A DNA stretch of 64,000 nucleotides from Eopsaltria australis (taxonomy: Eukaryota; Chordata; Aves; Passeriformes; Petroicidae), in contig JAVTVJ010000069.1 in assembly GCA_034509425.1 (NCBI GenBank), positions 434,001 through 498,000 on the forward strand, read 5' to 3'. The notes under the pieces were generated by a model. The model did not search any database. It saw nothing but the letters and a program-made list of their open reading frames with translations, and was not told where the DNA came from. A program made the translations under genes and the position numbers. Positions 49,849-61,400 of this stretch are shown here, one piece after another; the stretch's first letter is position 1, and every line of letters begins with the position of its first letter.

Positions 49849-52800
49849 GTACGTTCTGATTCAGCTGTTTATTCCCACATGTAGTTACTAGTTTCTTAGT
49901 GATGTTCATTTCCTTGACTAAGAATTGCAAAACTGAGAACAACATGGTGAAATAGGCAGAAATTTGAAAGCAGTTTGTTCCAAAGTGGAAGTAAATAGGA
50001 CACATAGAGAGCTAAAACTTTATGGTACTTTGAGCTGTCTTGATTATCCCCAAGTTTCCAATTAAAAGAAAAAGAAAAGTGGAACAAAACCACCACAGAA
50101 GCAACAATTCTTCATCTTTCTTAAGAGGCTAGGTTTTGCACCTAAAATCTTCTCCATTGTTTAATTATTAAATTTAGTTCTTGCAGTGACAGCAGAGTCT
50201 TTCGATGACAACAAAGAACCACCATATGAAGACAACTGCAGTATTGATATTACACACCTTTTATGGTCTTTAATTTAGCAAACTGGAACAAAAATTCTTG
50301 CTGTGTATCCTCCGTGCTAAGGGAAGCTGTCTGAAATTTGCCTGAAGCACAAACATGTGGCCTCATCTTGTATAATTACATAAATAAGGACTTTTTCCTA
50401 AGTATCTGATAACAGGAAGGTGATTTTTACTTGTGGTCTCATGGAATAAGCTGTGTTCCAGCAATATGTACCTTCAAGGCCAATTCTGTAGATTCTTAAG
50501 AGTGGTGACACATGCTGCTTGTCCTCTGTATACTTTACCTGAAAAATCACTTGTGAAATTCAGGTTCCCCCTTCCTACCTTACCTCTGCTGTGTAATTTC
50601 CCTAGCAAATTGACTCAAAATTTCGTAATATAAATTGGAGGGGGTGTGGAGGGGACTGCTAATGTAGAGAGTAAAATGAACCATTACATGAAAGATTGCT
50701 GGTCTGGTTGGTGGTGTCTTGTTGATAAGTATGAGGTAGTTGATGTTGAGAAGGTGTTCACAGAAAATAGGGATTAGACTGACAAGGGAAGGCTGAACTG
50801 CCTTCTCCTTTAATCAGTGGAGGAGAGAGGTGCTTCTCAAGGAGATAGTTCAGACTAGCCAAATTAAGCCCTTCTCTCTACATCAAGGGCACTATCAGTG
50901 GAGTAAACCAGCAGGAAGGATTAGGTGAGTGAAGTACAGTGGGCTGGAAAGGTACATGAGGAGGTTTATGTGTGGTGAAGATGGAGATGGAGACTATAAT
51001 GGAGATGACTTGGTGGGGACTAGGAAAGATTAACTTGATCTCAGTAGCTAAAGGAAGGCATTTCTTCCCAAACATACAGTGGTTCTTTCTTGCTCACCTT
51101 GTGGAGTATCAGCTCTCTCAAATGGCTGATGAGAGATATTCACAATTAAAAGCTGTCAACAGGCCCCTAATCAATTATATCTGTGTCAAGGTTTACAAAG
51201 TTTTTGATAGTATGTAATGGATCCATATGGTTACCTGGACGTGACACAGACAAGGAAGTGCCCTCACCACATCTGCAAAGGAATTGTACTCTTTTGCAGC
51301 AGAAGTGAGTATAGACTGGACTCTGTAATCTGTGATTTGATATAATGAGCATATTCTAGAAAAACATCCAATATTGGTTTGAAGCCAAATGAAAGACTTA
51401 ATTTCACTTGGTAAGTCTTCCTTATTGTCAACTAGGTGTTGGGTTTTTTAATTTGAAACCAGAATGTTTCCAATTCCCACCCATTAGATACTGTTATCCC
51501 TGTGTTTATTTCAGTTTAAGGGCCTTTATGTATGTTTATAATCCGTAGTGAGTGATCATTAATTTCCTCTTTGAAAAGTTAAGAGATTTGTGGCTGTTGT
51601 GGTGTTTGTGTGCTCTGGAGAAGACTCCTTTTTTAATGGGTAAAAATTATGAAGAGTTATTTTCTAATTTCTAATTTGGTATGATAGCCAAATGCTTAAG
51701 AAGCCAAGTCAACCACTGCATTAACTGTTGGAAAGAAAATGAACAGAACATGTCTATCTGGTTTTAGCACTGGATTTTGGCAGAGAGGCAGCATTCTCAG
51801 TAGTGAACCAATTATTATGGATAATAATGTTTTAGCTTAGATTGTTTTTTTAGAGTGTTCCCAGCTAATGATAGTCGTTAATCCATTGGTAAACTGAGTC
51901 TTGAGCTTTCTGTTCTGATCTTTATTTCTTATTTGTTTACTTGAATGGATTTTTAATGTGATAACAGCCAGATTGTTTTTGATAGCCTGATGTCATGGCT
52001 GATTGAAGTGTTCTGTTTCTTCCATTAGCTCTTGCCTGCTCATCACTGCCAATATTACTGTGAGTAGCTTCCCTCCTCCACTCTTACATCAGTTGTGTGG
52101 GTTGGGGACAGGAGGGTTAGTGTTCAGGGGGTTTGGTTCTTTTCTCTCAGAGTTTGCTTCCAATTTTATGCTTTTCATGTTCATGTTTCTGCCATTAAAT
52201 CGTAAGACTGTGGTGTGGTTTTCCTTGCTGTGCTGAAAATACTCGAACTTTATTTTCTCTTAATCCTTATCACCTGTCCTCTCCCATGTTCTAAATGAGG
52301 AAAGCATTGGTGTTGTTGAAATTACACTCTGGTGCATAAGAATTTGCAGCAATAAGCCTGTGAGTCGGGGGGAGCAGCCTGTAGATGTTGCTGGGAGTGC
52401 AGCCCAATGTGCTGTGCCAGCTCTTGGCAGCTGCCATTCCCTTGGCATTGGGTGCACTGAGGCACACTATGTACCAAAATGTTCCTTCATTTGCAGTATC
52501 AGATCAGAGATGATCCCCTCCAGTTGAGAAGGTACTGAGAGAGTTGAGTGATCATGATCTAGGGAGTTTTCTCACTGAGCTCATGGGTGCACACGGACAT
52601 GCTGTAATGTTTAAGTAGAGATCTGGGCAATGCCTTACTAAACCCGGTAATTGCAGGACAGGTAAAAGGGGCTAGCTCTTTGGAATCAGAATGTCATTTT
52701 ATCTATTTATTTCTGGACACTGAGCTTCCCTTGCAATAGCTGAGTTTTAACTAACCCTCCTTGTCTGTTACCATGGGACTATGTCCTTAAGGACCTTAAC

Positions 52801-53300
52801 TCCTCCTAACTCCTCTATCCTGCCCAGTCTGCACTTTCTGATCCATCTCTGCAGCTTCTTGTCCCATCAGGTTGCCATACACTGTTTCAAGTTGCTGCTG
52901 ACAAGGATGTGAACACCCTCAGCATTGAGCCCTTTTGTGGCAGCACTCTCATCTTCGTCCACTTACCTTGGCTCCCGCTCAGGTGCCGGGGTCACCCTGA
53001 TGGTTTAATTTCTCTGCATTGCGGGATTTGAGCAGCGCTGAAGCTCACTGACGTTGGTATTTCATTTTGCAAGTTGCTGAGCACCTAGTGCAAATCTTTT
53101 CAATTACTCCAGCGTCAGTGGGAGATGGAAATAAAAATGGTGCTGAGCAGCTCCAGCAAGTGGCTGCTATGTCACCCCTGCAAGCAGATCAGCCTGTATC
53201 ACTGTGAAGTTTATTACCTAAGGGGGAAGGAGTTAACTTGGGGGTGAGGGAGGAATAGCTTTTGGTGCTAAATGTCTCAGGTTTTTTACTGCAAATACAT

Positions 53301-53352
53301 GGGGTTTTTTTGGGGTTTTTTTTTTGTTTGTTTTGGTTTGGTTTTTTTTTTT
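53301..53352. repeat. T/G-rich low-complexity tract
   Basis: GGGGTTTTTTTGGGG is followed by T runs with GTTTGTTTTGGTTTGG. It is about 52 bases long, with the same composition type as the tract at 3101-3179. Confidence 0.85.
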
Positions 53353-56227
53353 ACTTTTCAGGGCTTTACAATAATTTGCAGCAAAGGCAAGTAAAATATT
53401 GCGTCTATTTAGCCTTTTGACGCCACTAGGATAAAGAATGCTCCAGCTAAGGAGTATGTTCAGCAATGTCCATCCTAATTTCTGCTAAACCTGAAAATCT
53501 TATTTAGGGTTACCAGTCAATTGTTTGACAGCTTTGCAGTAATTACTCAACTGTTTTTGAAAAGTGACTGGATCTGTTTGTTTTTAGGGGACAAATAGAG
53601 GTTTTGGACAAATACCAAAATCACTGTAAAATGGGGCTTTTGCATTTAATTTAATAACTTTGATTACTCTCATTTTCATATTTGTCATTAAAATTAATAA
53701 TTTTTATTAAATTCAAGTTTTGCCTTTTAAAATTCAGGCCTCTATGAGCCTCCTATTTTAAAAAAGGTATGGATCCTGCATACAGGATTCTTGCTCTTTC
53801 CTCTCAATTAATGCAGCACGATAGACATGAGTTACTCTGGGGGTGGAGAGGAGTTTTAAGTATTTCAGTTGATTATATATGAGAGTTTACATGCAATTCA
53901 CATAGGAAAATGCTATACAAGGGCTATTTCAGAATTCTTTGCTTCAGTGAAAGCAGTCTGCATCAAGGGACAAGCCTACCTGAGCATCCAAAAAATCCCA
54001 ATAGCCTTAAAAATTCTAGAGTAAAATTTGTTGCAGAGTACTGATCCTATATTGTTTAGTCCTGCTGAGAGTTTATTATAAAGATTTGACAGTTCAAGTA
54101 AAAACTGGCTTCCACGAAGGAACAAATATTTTGTAAAATTAGTTTGGATAGGAAAAGGACACTAGCATTGAAGGGAAAAGATAATGATTAAGGGGAGGCA
54201 AATCATCACACAATTTTTGCATTTGCAGGTATTAAAAAAATTCTTCTTGCTTTGGAAAGTTTCTTTGTCCCCCTCCACTGTGAAAGACTGATTAGAACTG
54301 TCTTTCAGCATTTCTAGGAAGTCAGCTCCAGGAAAAAAAATGTGCAATATTTGTTATCATTGTACTTCATAATTTCTATATAAAATAGGTTTTGGAAATC
54401 CATTCTGAAACATGATCTGAGCTCTACCTTGATCCTATTAATAAAACGTCCTTTAGAATTTGTTTGATTGATAAATAGAGAAATGAAGGAAAAATCAATT
54501 TTAAGGAGCTGGCCTTAGAAATAGCTCTTGAAACATTTTTGAGGGTTAAGTTATTTGAAGACTAAAAACTCTTGCTTAAACATTTGCAAGAAGCAAAGTA
54601 TTTTATGTCAGTGTATTATATTGAAAGTGTTTAAGCTTTTCTGCCACAGATCTTGACTGATGGATAGAAAGCATTAAGGGCAGCTGTCATTGACTTACAT
54701 TAACAGCAGTCCATAGGTTGTTTTCCAGGTCTGTAGATTTTAAAATTATTTCCCTGGTGCTTGACATAGGTTTTGGGGGAAATGGAAGGTGCCGTGTATC
54801 TCTTTGGTCTCTCAGTGTTTGGTGGTTACTTTATATAGTAGGAATATGCCAAAGCAGACTTGGAAGGTGGACAGAGCAGAAAGGAGAACTAGGAAGGTTT
54901 AATAGATTTTTAGCCCCTGTGAGCAAAATTAAATCTGGAAATCAATATACCAAAGATTTAAGTCCTCGTCTCCAAAGAGAGAGGTTTACAATAAAATATC
55001 TAACATTTACTATGTTAATATGTAAAGGAAGATTTGTGAAGTTTTTTTGACCAGCAAGCAACAGGAAGTTATTTAATTGTCTGCTTTTTAGCTCTCTCTT
55101 TCTACATGGTGTTGCTGGTGTGAGAGAGCTGCCCCTTGCCAAGGGGCTGCTTGGCCCGGGTCAGGTTTTTAGGTGAGACGACAGCTGAGGAATGGTTCAT
55201 GTCTGATGCTTTGGGCAGAAGTGGGAACAAACCTTGGCCATGTGCCTTTCAGCCCAGACAGTGGTTCTCTAGCATGCCAGTTTTGCAGACCAGAGTCAAC
55301 ACTCAGTATTTTCCTAGGCCATAATGCACCAAATTTTACCCTCTGGCTTCTAATGAACTGCTGTTTAATATAATTTTGTAGACCATCAAGGAACCGCTAA
55401 GCATACACTCATGGGAACCACTGTGCTGAGAGGCTGGAGGTTTCAAGTCCCTCTAGTTGGTCAGGTCAGCTATTAAATGTGTCTAATATTTGCACTGAGG
55501 TTGTTGGTGTGGTTTAAGATCTATATAGGATGAGCAGAAATTTGCATTTAAAGCATTTTCTTAGACTGGCTTTTTGCAGGCTCTTGAAATAAAACTGGAA
55601 TTTGAATATGTGTTGCAAGACACTGTGGCACAGCTGCTTAGGCACTGACTGAAGAATGGTGTTTTGAGGCTGTTGCTAAAATTTCTCTGCCACATTCCTT
55701 CTGTTTGGCAACAGTTTCAGAGATGGAAAGGGATGCAGGTCAATGTCTTGCATGCATGGCATCGTGCCTCATTATTGACAACCTCAGAAATACAAAAATC
55801 ATGTCAGACACTACCACACTTTATTATGGGTATTTCAAATAGTGATTAATAGTTACATTTCTCATACTTTCTGGGTTTTGAGCTGTTAAGATGTTCGCAA
55901 GGTGTATTTGCAAACTTGTCCAGAGTTTAAACAGTGTTTCAAAAATGAAAATTACAGGACAGGTTAGAACATTTTCTGTCTTTATATAAATGCTATGGTC
56001 CTCTTCTCAAAAAAGATTCTTCCATCAGGGCTTACCTTAGGGAGCCATCAGAAATTGCACAAATCACTAATTCTATTGTGTGTGCTGAATCCTGTTAGGT
56101 ATGTTCTGCCTGAGTAACATCTCTCCAAAACTCACATTATCTTGGCCACACATGTTTTAAACTTCATTATTTAATTATTTTGACCCTCAAAAGAACTGCT
56201 TTCACTTGGCTGTTAAAATGAAAAAGA

Positions 56228-56345
56228 ATACATATATACAATATATATTTAACATACAACCATATATTTAATTCACATGTATGCAAGTAATAGATATATG
56301 TGTACCCATGAATCTGTGTATGTGTGAATATATAGATAGAGATGA
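56228..56345. repeat. AT-rich/(TA)(TG) simple sequence
   Basis: Degenerate ATATATAC, TATGTGTG and ATAGATAGAGATG segments look like a decayed compound microsatellite. Confidence 0.6.
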
Positions 56346-56360
56346 ACACATGTACAAGCA

Positions 56361-56395
56361 GCAATACTTAAAGCAATACTTAAGCAATGCTTAAA
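56361..56395. repeat. Tandem repeat, 11-12-bp unit, three copies
   Basis: GCAATACTTAAA, GCAATACTTAA and GCAATGCTTAAA lie head to tail. Near-identity between copies suggests recent slippage. Confidence 0.8.
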
Positions 56396-56839
56396 TTCAG
56401 GACATGGATTCTTAATCAGGGCAGAAGACCTAAACTGGAGAGGTATGAAATTGAGAGGGCTGAGATCAGAAGGACCCACAGTCAGAAGTGGTGGAATGAC
56501 TTTGGTAATGCAGAGAATATACGTGTCACTTGGTGTAACAAAGTTGTTGGAGAACAAGGCAGAAATGCTGCTGTGGATTGATAACACATGTACACCTGAT
56601 TGGAGTGTAAAGAACGAAAGTGTAAAAAGTAGAGGTCAGATCTTTTCCAGAGTGGTAAGTGGAAATCTGATGGTAAATTACTAAAAATGCTGTGGAGATC
56701 CATTAGAGAAAGTTCTCCATTTAATTATTTTTCCTTTCCCTATTCATACAGGATCAAAAACTGCAGAAATATCAAGGAGGTAGATAAATTATATGTTTTG
56801 GCACACAAACCAACAGGTGGTGTTTCTCTGAAGGTGGAG

Positions 56840-57102
56840 GGTTTAGGACAAGGAGCAGAAACTGATGTACAGGAAAGGCCACCTGAGTATGAGGAAGAGC
56901 TTCTTTACTGTGTGAGTGACTGAGCAATGGAACAGATTGGCCAGGAAGGTTGCCAGGTTGCAGAGTCTCCATCACTGGAGATATCCAAGAACTGTCTGGA
57001 CACCATCCTGTGCTGTCTGCTGTAGGATGACCCTGCTTAAGCAGGGAGATTGGACCAGATGGTACCTTCCAACCTCATCCATTCTGTGATTCTGGTTCTG
57101 TG
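56840..57102 (+). mobile_element. CR1 LINE 3' end (5'-truncated, plus strand)
   Basis: The plus strand follows the CR1 3' region closely. Landmarks are GGACAAGGAGCAGAAACTGA, CTTCTTTACTGTGTGAGTGA, ACTGAGCAATGGAACAG, GAGTCTCCATCACTGGAGAT, CTGCTTAAGCAGGGAG, TTGGACCAGATGGTACC and CCTTCCAACCTCATCC. It ends in the CR1 terminal repeat ATTCTGTGATTCTG. The length is about 260 bases, as expected of the many 5'-truncated CR1 copies in bird genomes, and no reverse-transcriptase coding remains. Its good match to the consensus suggests a younger insertion than the one near 34 kb. It is the clearest sign that this genome is avian or another sauropsid. Confidence 0.92.
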
Positions 57103-57184
57103 GAGCAGGGGGAGACTTTATGCTTTGTTCCTCATCACTGTCACTGGCAGAGGCTTTCATATTAATGGAGTTTCATGAGGTTTT

Positions 57185-57466
57185 GAGGGATGTGAGGTGA
57201 TTCGGATGGGTGCTGATGTGGGACAGCGGGACGAGACGAGGGATGTGAGGTGGTGCGGCTGGGCAGTGATGGTATTGGGCACTGATGCGGGGCAGTGGGA
57301 CAGGAGGAAGGATGTGAGGTGGTACGGATGTGAGGTGATGGGGATGGAGAGTGATGCGGGGCACCGGGACGGGGCGAGGGATGTGAGGTGATGGGGATGG
57401 AGAGTGATGCGGGGCACCGGGACGGGACGAGGGACGCGCGGCGGTGCGGGCGGCGGCCGCTGCCTG
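57185..57466. repeat. GC-rich minisatellite, about 53-bp unit (53/69 bp variants)
   Basis: Units begin GAGGGATGTGAGGTG at 57185, 57238, 57307 (as GAAGG...) and 57376, with a diverged start (GAGGGACGCGCGGCGG) at 57429. Spacings are 53, 69, 69 and 53 bp. Within the 69-bp unit at 57307, 16 bp repeat part of the unit start. The 48 bases at 57326-57373 and 57379-57426 are identical, which indicates a very recent duplication. The array begins about 80 bp after the end of a CR1 element. The His/Pro/Ser-rich minus-strand ORFs here are translations of the repeat, not proteins. Confidence 0.9.
57358..57433 (+). other. Two canonical G-quadruplex motifs in the minisatellite
   Basis: At 57358-57380 the pattern is GGGG-CACC-GGG-AC-GGGG-CGA-GGG. 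At 57411-57433 it is GGGG-CACC-GGG-AC-GGG-ACGA-GGG. Both satisfy four runs of at least three G with loops of 1-7. The G-rich strand is the JAZF1 sense strand, so the nascent pre-mRNA would carry them too. Confidence 0.75.
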
Positions 57467-57515
57467 CAGAGGGCTCTGTGACACCGCGTTTCCCCCGGCC
57501 AAGCGCGGGGGGGGA
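57418..57515. promoter_or_regulatory. Small CpG-dense patch (possible CpG micro-island)
   Basis: About 16 CpG dinucleotides fall in roughly 95 bases, within an otherwise CpG-poor intron. The patch includes GGGCGGCGGCCGC (a NotI-type GCGGCCGC at 57453-57460) and an AAGCGCGGGGGGGG run. GC boxes fit an Sp1/KLF-bound element or an alternative promoter. The patch grows out of the minisatellite, so it may only reflect the repeat's composition or GC-biased conversion. No TATA box or initiating exon was identified. Confidence 0.35.
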
Positions 57516-57551
57516 AGGGAGTGCTGGGGTAACGCTTCCAAGAGTCTGGTC

Positions 57552-57572
57552 TTAGTCTGGTAAACAGACTAG
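57552..57572. repeat. Small inverted repeat
   Basis: TAGTCTG, then GTAAA, then CAGACTA form a perfect 7-bp stem, extendable by a T-G pair. A related AGTCTGGT lies just upstream at 57543-57550, so part of it is also a direct repeat. Confidence 0.55.
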
Positions 57573-57599
57573 GAATTGTGGGCTAGGTCCTTTTCCTCA

Positions 57600-57990
57600 G
57601 GCTTTGCACCAAGGCTGAGATCAGATGACTCAGTCCGGACTCATTATTTTAATAGCCTACAGCTAGTTCACATAGCAGCGGGAGTCCACAAAAAAGGCAT
57701 TTAATTGTTGAAACTCAAACTGGTACATTGTAACTGCAGATTATAGTATTCAGATTTAAGTGATTCAAGTAATTTATAAAGCTTTTGCACAAGCAAACTG
57801 AAAGTTAAAATACTGATATTGTAATAAAAAGTAAATAAAACATACTTTTGTACATTAAGACCCAATTAAAGAGCATGATTTCATTTAACAAACTTAAAAC
57901 AGGCAGGTGATATTTGCCAACATTACTACAGCTGTGTTTTACATTAGGAAATTAATTAAAATAGTAATTTATACTTTTTTCCACTTGCAA
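57600..57990. promoter_or_regulatory. Candidate conserved non-coding block
   Basis: Repeat-free AT-rich sequence begins with an AP-1-type TGACTCA at 57626-57632 and continues with many TTAATT/ATTTAATTG homeodomain-like cores. It follows the CpG patch directly, so an enhancer or promoter-proximal role is conceivable. The basis is texture only. Confidence 0.25.
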
Positions 57991-60900
57991 GTCTTGGGCC
58001 TTTCTGAATTACACCATGTATTTTCTCTTCATTCATTGTGTTAGGGTGCATTTGTAACCTCGCTTAGGCTGCATCACAATTTTGGGTTTTTTTTTTTCCT
58101 TACCTAATGAAAAACCGGCTTTCTGCAATAATGCCAGTGAAGCAGATCAAACAGGGCTGGAGGAACTACCCTGCTGTCTGCCTGAGAGGCAGTGCATTGT
58201 TAGTTATTCAGATGTCAGTCCTTTTCTTCCGCATCCTAGCAGGGTTTCGCTGGTTTCATCAGATCACTGAGCTGAAGGTGGGAGGGTGGCTGCCACTCAG
58301 GGATGCGAGGGAATGGTTTCCTGTTAGACTGAGCAAAACTGGGTGATTTGCTGCACTCCCCTACATGCCTGGGTCTGGTGCAATAGCACACCACGAGACC
58401 AATAGGGACAACATTTCAAAATGCAAATCAGTGTTCTGCTTTTATACCTCAGAGCTGAATAATAGGACCTCAGGAGTTATTCTTAGTTCTTAGGTACTTT
58501 CCCCTCCCCAAACTGCTAAAACAGTGATTGCATAATGAACTGTTAACTTTGTCAGTCAAATCAGCTTGAAGTGTAGAAAAGTACATTTTTTTTAAAATAG
58601 CACATAATTACCAAAATGAGAGTTCATTATTCTGTTCGTATGAAAGAGCAAACACACGTGTGATGGTTATCGTCTTCCTTCTCCACTTTTCCTTGTCTAT
58701 CTTCACCTGAACTTTGTTACCTTCAAGGAGGAATCTTTCGTGCAGGCTATTTTATAGACATGTGACTCATTGCAGCGGAGTCTGAAGAAAAGGGAATGTT
58801 CAAGTCACCATTTTAGTGGGGCTGAATTGTTTGTAAGTTGCTATCGTCCTTTCAAACAACTCACGATGCCTGAAAACTTGTTTTATTAAGACCAGACATT
58901 TCACATTCCTAATGTTAAGATTGCTGCAATTTTCCATTATAAGCTTTACCCCACCCAGTCCTCTGAATACAGATTTATAAATCAGTTTCAAAAAATGCTT
59001 CTCCATCTAAATCTTCACTTACATTTTAAGCTTGGGAGAACATCTTTGAGCTGAATGCTGTTTCTCAGCTGGAGAATCATTTTCTGTATCAGTGTTTTCA
59101 CAAATGGATTTAGTTTCTTTAAAAAAATTAGTGAATGCATTGTGAACGACTTTGGTGTCTCTGTTACTGAGAGAAAAACAGCATCTGTAGGTTTAAGGAA
59201 TTAATTTATTATGCATCTTATTGCCAGTTCCTTTTTGCCATATTTTTGTTGAATGGCTATTCTGGATTGCTTACTGCCTGGAGGAGCCACTGCAGACTTT
59301 GTATATGTGACACATTTTTGAAAGACTGAAAAATGTGTTGGTTAAAATGTTTGACTAATACTGTGTAAAATACTGAAGATTGTTTTATTTATGCAGATTG
59401 ATATTAGACATCCTTAGAGTTAATAAGCAATGCTTTGTGATAATATCTATTTTTAAATTCTTGCATGATGAATCTGTCTTTGGGTGTTGACTTGAATTCT
59501 CGGGAGAACTCAACACGGAATGACACAAGAATAGCCAGACATAAATGGAACATTACAAGAATAAAATATCTGACATTTCATCTCCCTACTTCTTAAAGCA
59601 AAAAGTCCTTGAGGCATCAATAAAATGAAACTGAGTCCAACTGAGTCCAACAGTAAAACTGTGTGTCATGCGTACACAGATCTGCTTTTCTGTAGGGCTG
59701 ACTGAAAGAGATTGGTTTTACATAAATAGTTACAATAAGCTCTTCAAGAAGGAAAGAGGGTGGATCAGTAATGGAAAAAAATACAGTATTTTAGGTTAAG
59801 CACATCCGAACGTAAAACATGCTACTGGAACTAGGCAATCTGACAATACTGGAGCCTGTGCAGAGAGCCAGAGCAGAGCTTGTAAGCTCCTTAGTCCCAC
59901 ATAAGACCTATTTTGAAATTCGAGTCAAATTTAGCACATACAGACCCTTTATTTTTTATTCTGTGGCCAGCTTAATTCCATTTTCTCCAAAGACATTAGT
60001 AATTTATTAAAGTTTATAATTTCTACAAATAAAAAGCACACACAATTTATTACCCCTGTACTTTCACTAAAATAAAAGTTAAATTTTTACTCTGCTTTCA
60101 AGAATTTTGCATTTCATTAATGTGAAGGCTTAGAACAGTCTAGTAAAGTCATAAAATGTGACATAACAGTATTTAAAATATCTAAATTTAATAACTGATA
60201 GGTTAGGTTAGAGTATTACTGAAAAGATGCTATCAGTATTCTTTCATCTGAGATTGTCTTTAGTCATACTAAGAAAAATAATTCAGGGATTTCATTTCTA
60301 TGATGCAAATTTAAAAACCGTCAGGGTGCATTTTTTAAATTTTGTGGTTTAAAAAATACTTTAAATGGAGAAGCTGCTTTTCATGTCACCTTATTTATGT
60401 CTGCTGAGATTCTCATTTCGGTCTCTAACATTTTATGACTGTGTGACATTACATTATTTCTGTATATTAACAAGGGTAGGAACTGAAATGTAAGGATTCA
60501 TGGTGTTATATTCAACGATTAATTAGGCAATAATGCATAAAGTATCTGTTGTTAGCAGCAGGCGAGGGCTGGTTTGTTCGTTAGTGGCTGTAGGCAAAGC
60601 CAAGGCTGATGTATGTCCCAATAAGTGAGTGCAGGGAGGGGATTTCTGAAATGAGAATCACTACATTACGCTAAAGACAGGGGTTTGCCTTTAAAAATCT
60701 TAAAAATCTGTGCCAACTGCAAGAAACTCTGCAAGCGTTTTACACCAAATTCTCCTTTTCACCAATGGCAAAACTCTGGAATGACTTTGATAAGAAATAA
60801 GTTGATGTCGAGGCAGAATACAGCATAGTCAGCATTTTCGTCAGATGTGAGGGTTATCATGACTTTTCAAACTCTTCTGCATTTTAGACGAGGTGAAAGT

Positions 60901-61199
60901 ATCACACCAAACATTATCAAGTGGTTGCTGCCTTCCTGCTAATTACCTCCTTCAAGTATCACTTTTGCTCAGCTATTGCCTCTCACTCCATGGAAATTGC
61001 AGAATTTTGAAGAGGCAACTAAGTTATAGCTCCTTTCTGAAACTCACTCATTTACTTCAAGATAGGGTGGAAAAAACTGGGAAGGGTGTGGGAGGTGAAA
61101 AGAAGAGAACTAGCAGTAGGTTTCTAATGTTTTGGAAATTACTGTTGCTCTCTTGAATTTTGGTGGGCTCTAATTTTGTTCCTTTTAAATACTGAAATG
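57991..61199. other. Intron 2 between the 57.6-kb block and the 61.2-kb block
   Basis: AT-rich unique DNA. A 12-T run lies near 58086-58098, and a 10-bp ACTGAGTCCA duplication near 59630-59650. ORFs are below 90 codons. No recognisable gene, RNA gene or transposon was seen. Confidence 0.5.
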
Positions 61200-61400
61200 T
61201 CATCTGTTTATTTTAAGAACATCAGAAAGACGGCGTGGGCTTCTCCTTGAGTCCCCGTCATGAGTCGAGGGAATAAGTAATGAGTTTTTATTATGAATGA
61301 AATGTCTAAAATAAGACTACATCTGCCCTGATTATTACTGTTCTAATGTTACCTATCCAGTGTGCATTTTTTCTGACAATTTAAAAATAACATAAAACAA
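61200..61400. promoter_or_regulatory. Candidate conserved non-coding block
   Basis: This segment has a few CpGs in otherwise AT-rich DNA (AAGACGGCGTGGGC, CCCCGTCATGAGTCGAGGG), then AATAAGTAATGAGTTTTTAT and CTGATTATTACTG. Retention of CpGs beside homeodomain-like cores suggests constraint. This is inference only. Confidence 0.25.

Larger units (their letters stand above)
43188..56839. other. Intron 2 from the hairpin to the younger CR1
   Basis: This is mostly unique AT-rich intron. Minor items are an (AAAAC)n-like run at 43725-43745, a pyrimidine-rich tract at 46868-46912, a small inverted repeat AGTGTCA/TGACACT at 46822-46843, a T/G-rich run at 53301-53352 and AT/TG-rich simple sequence at 56228-56345. 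A marginal exon-like segment at 49743-49848 is described separately. No gene or RNA gene was recognised. Confidence 0.5.

Noticed and set aside
57157..57541. Minus-strand His/Pro/Ser-rich ORFs with internal repeats (86 and 122 codons)
   Set aside because: The repeats are the minisatellite read as protein. Repeats stay open only because units are stop-free.
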